NCBI GenBank assembly: GCA_024687845.1
Contig: JAILEL010000293.1
Coordinates: 1 to 12,804, forward strand
Reading direction: 5' to 3'
From: Eubacterium sp.
GTDB taxonomy: Bacteria; Bacillota_A; Clostridia; Lachnospirales; Lachnospiraceae
DNA: 12,804 bases
Each line of letters begins with the position of its first letter. Position 1 is the first letter of the stretch. A program made the position numbers and the translations under genes. The notes beneath the pieces were generated by a model. It was not told the origin of the DNA. It worked only from the letters and a program-made list of their open reading frames with translations, and did not search any database. Positions 12,310 through 12,804 of this stretch are shown one piece after another.

Positions 12310-12804
12310 ATGAAGAACATGAAGAAAATAACAATCTGTTTCATAATTGTAACACTTGTTATTACTATGCAATGTTTTGGAATAATGGCCAAAGGCAGGG
12401 ACGATATTGCTGGGAATGAAATAGGAAGTGTTGGGGTAAAAGAACCGGGGGAAGAGGATTCAGATCCTATAATTGAACCAACTACAGCGGCACCTTCAGA
12501 GGAACCAACCACTGAAACACCAACGACAGAGGCACCAACAACAGAGGCACCAACAACAGAGTCGCCTACCACTGAGAAGAAAACGACAGAGGCTCCGACG
12601 ACAGAAGCACCAACAACGGAGGCACCAACAACGGAAGCGCCAACGGAGGCACCAACGACAGAGGCACCAAAAAACGAAACAACATCTGATAGTGTTAATG
12701 AAACGGAAGCTCCTACACAGGCAACAACTGAAGCTGCAACAGAGGCTACTACCGCAGTAAAAACAGGAAACGTTCAGCAACAGACTACAGAATATAAACC
12801 AGAA
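12310..12804 (+). CDS. Secreted protein with PTTEA-repeat stalk (3' truncated by window)
   Basis: An open frame from ATG 12310 to the window end (165 codons, no stop). The N-terminus, MKNMKKITIC then FIIVTLVITMQCFGIMAKG, is a signal peptide or N-terminal anchor. It is followed by an acidic stretch (GEEDSDP) and then Thr/Pro/Glu/Ala repeats of PTTEA type from residue 66 to 120, with degenerate Thr-rich sequence after that. Such repeats form extended, often O-glycosylated stalks on surface proteins and are potential Thr-phosphorylation targets only if cytosolic, which this one should not be. It begins 4 bases after the receptor stop codon with a weak ribosome binding site, so it is probably coupled to it. 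The functional domain, perhaps an anchor or enzyme, lies beyond the window. I do not recognise the family. Confidence 0.75.
   Translation, partial: MKNMKKITICFIIVTLVITMQCFGIMAKGRDDIAGNEIGSVGVKEPGEEDSDPIIEPTTAAPSEEPTTETPTTEAPTTEAPTTESPTTEKKTTEAPTTEAPTTEAPTTEAPTEAPTTEAPKNETTSDSVNETEAPTQATTEAATEATTAVKTGNVQQQTTEYKPE
12505..12669 (+). repeat. 15-bp coding minisatellite (PTTEA)
   Basis: About eleven units of CCA-ACN-ACN-GAR-GCN encode PTTEA and near variants. One unit is shortened by a codon (PTEA, residues 111-114) and another has Lys for Pro (KTTEA, residues 91-95). Wobble bases differ among units, which suggests age or selection on the protein, but several neighbours are identical over 12 or more bases and could slip during replication in whole-codon steps. 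Confidence 0.85.

Noticed and set aside
12505..12669. CRISPR-like array
   Set aside because: The repeats are in-frame tandem codon units without spacers.
12473..12780. Long Gln/Arg-rich (+) and Cys/Trp-rich (-) open frames over the repeat region
   Set aside because: They are out-of-frame and antisense readings of the 15-bp PTTEA repeat, with no ribosome binding site; the repeat keeps other frames open artificially.

Overview
The window looks like a low-GC Gram-positive chromosome, most likely class Clostridia and probably Lachnospiraceae. The reasons are the AT-rich third codon positions, strong purine-rich ribosome binding sites, a TagF/TagB-like wall-polymer enzyme, and FHA/zinc-ribbon/PP2C gene styles typical of that group. 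No sequence search was possible, so the taxonomic placement is inference.

Layout. Bases 1-190 are the 3' end of queF (queuosine pathway), followed by folC (254-1642); both are housekeeping genes. From about 1683 onward almost every gene belongs to a Ser/Thr-phosphorylation and FHA-domain signalling locus. The left arm (+ strand) holds a 51-residue small protein, a zinc-ribbon/TPR/single-TM/coiled-coil protein, a CDP-glycerol glycerophosphotransferase-family enzyme, a soluble zinc-ribbon Ser/Thr kinase and a LytTR response regulator. It ends at a hairpin terminator at 5975-5991. The convergent - strand gene (6010-8445) encodes an ABC-2 type exporter with two N-terminal FHA domains, an ATPase and a membrane domain in one chain.

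A roughly 390-bp divergent control region (8446-8834) follows. It carries a perfect 17-bp inverted repeat, a third phased copy of its core, and candidate promoters for both directions. The right arm (+ strand) encodes a PP2C phosphatase, a small zinc-binding FHA protein with two V-T-Q motifs, a VWA/Ig-like/TM/FHA membrane receptor, and a secreted protein with a PTTEA repeat stalk that runs off the window.

How they may work together (inference): the kinase and PP2C phosphatase would set phosphothreonine levels, and four FHA domains in three proteins (exporter x2, soluble adaptor, receptor tail) would read them. The VWA receptor would sense something outside the membrane. The exporter, glycerophosphotransferase and PTTEA protein point to a cell-surface output. 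The logic resembles the kinase/phosphatase/FHA control of type VI secretion and the VWA-kinase-PP2C triads of bacteria, but with a different set of partners. I see no tRNA, rRNA, CRISPR array or insertion sequence.
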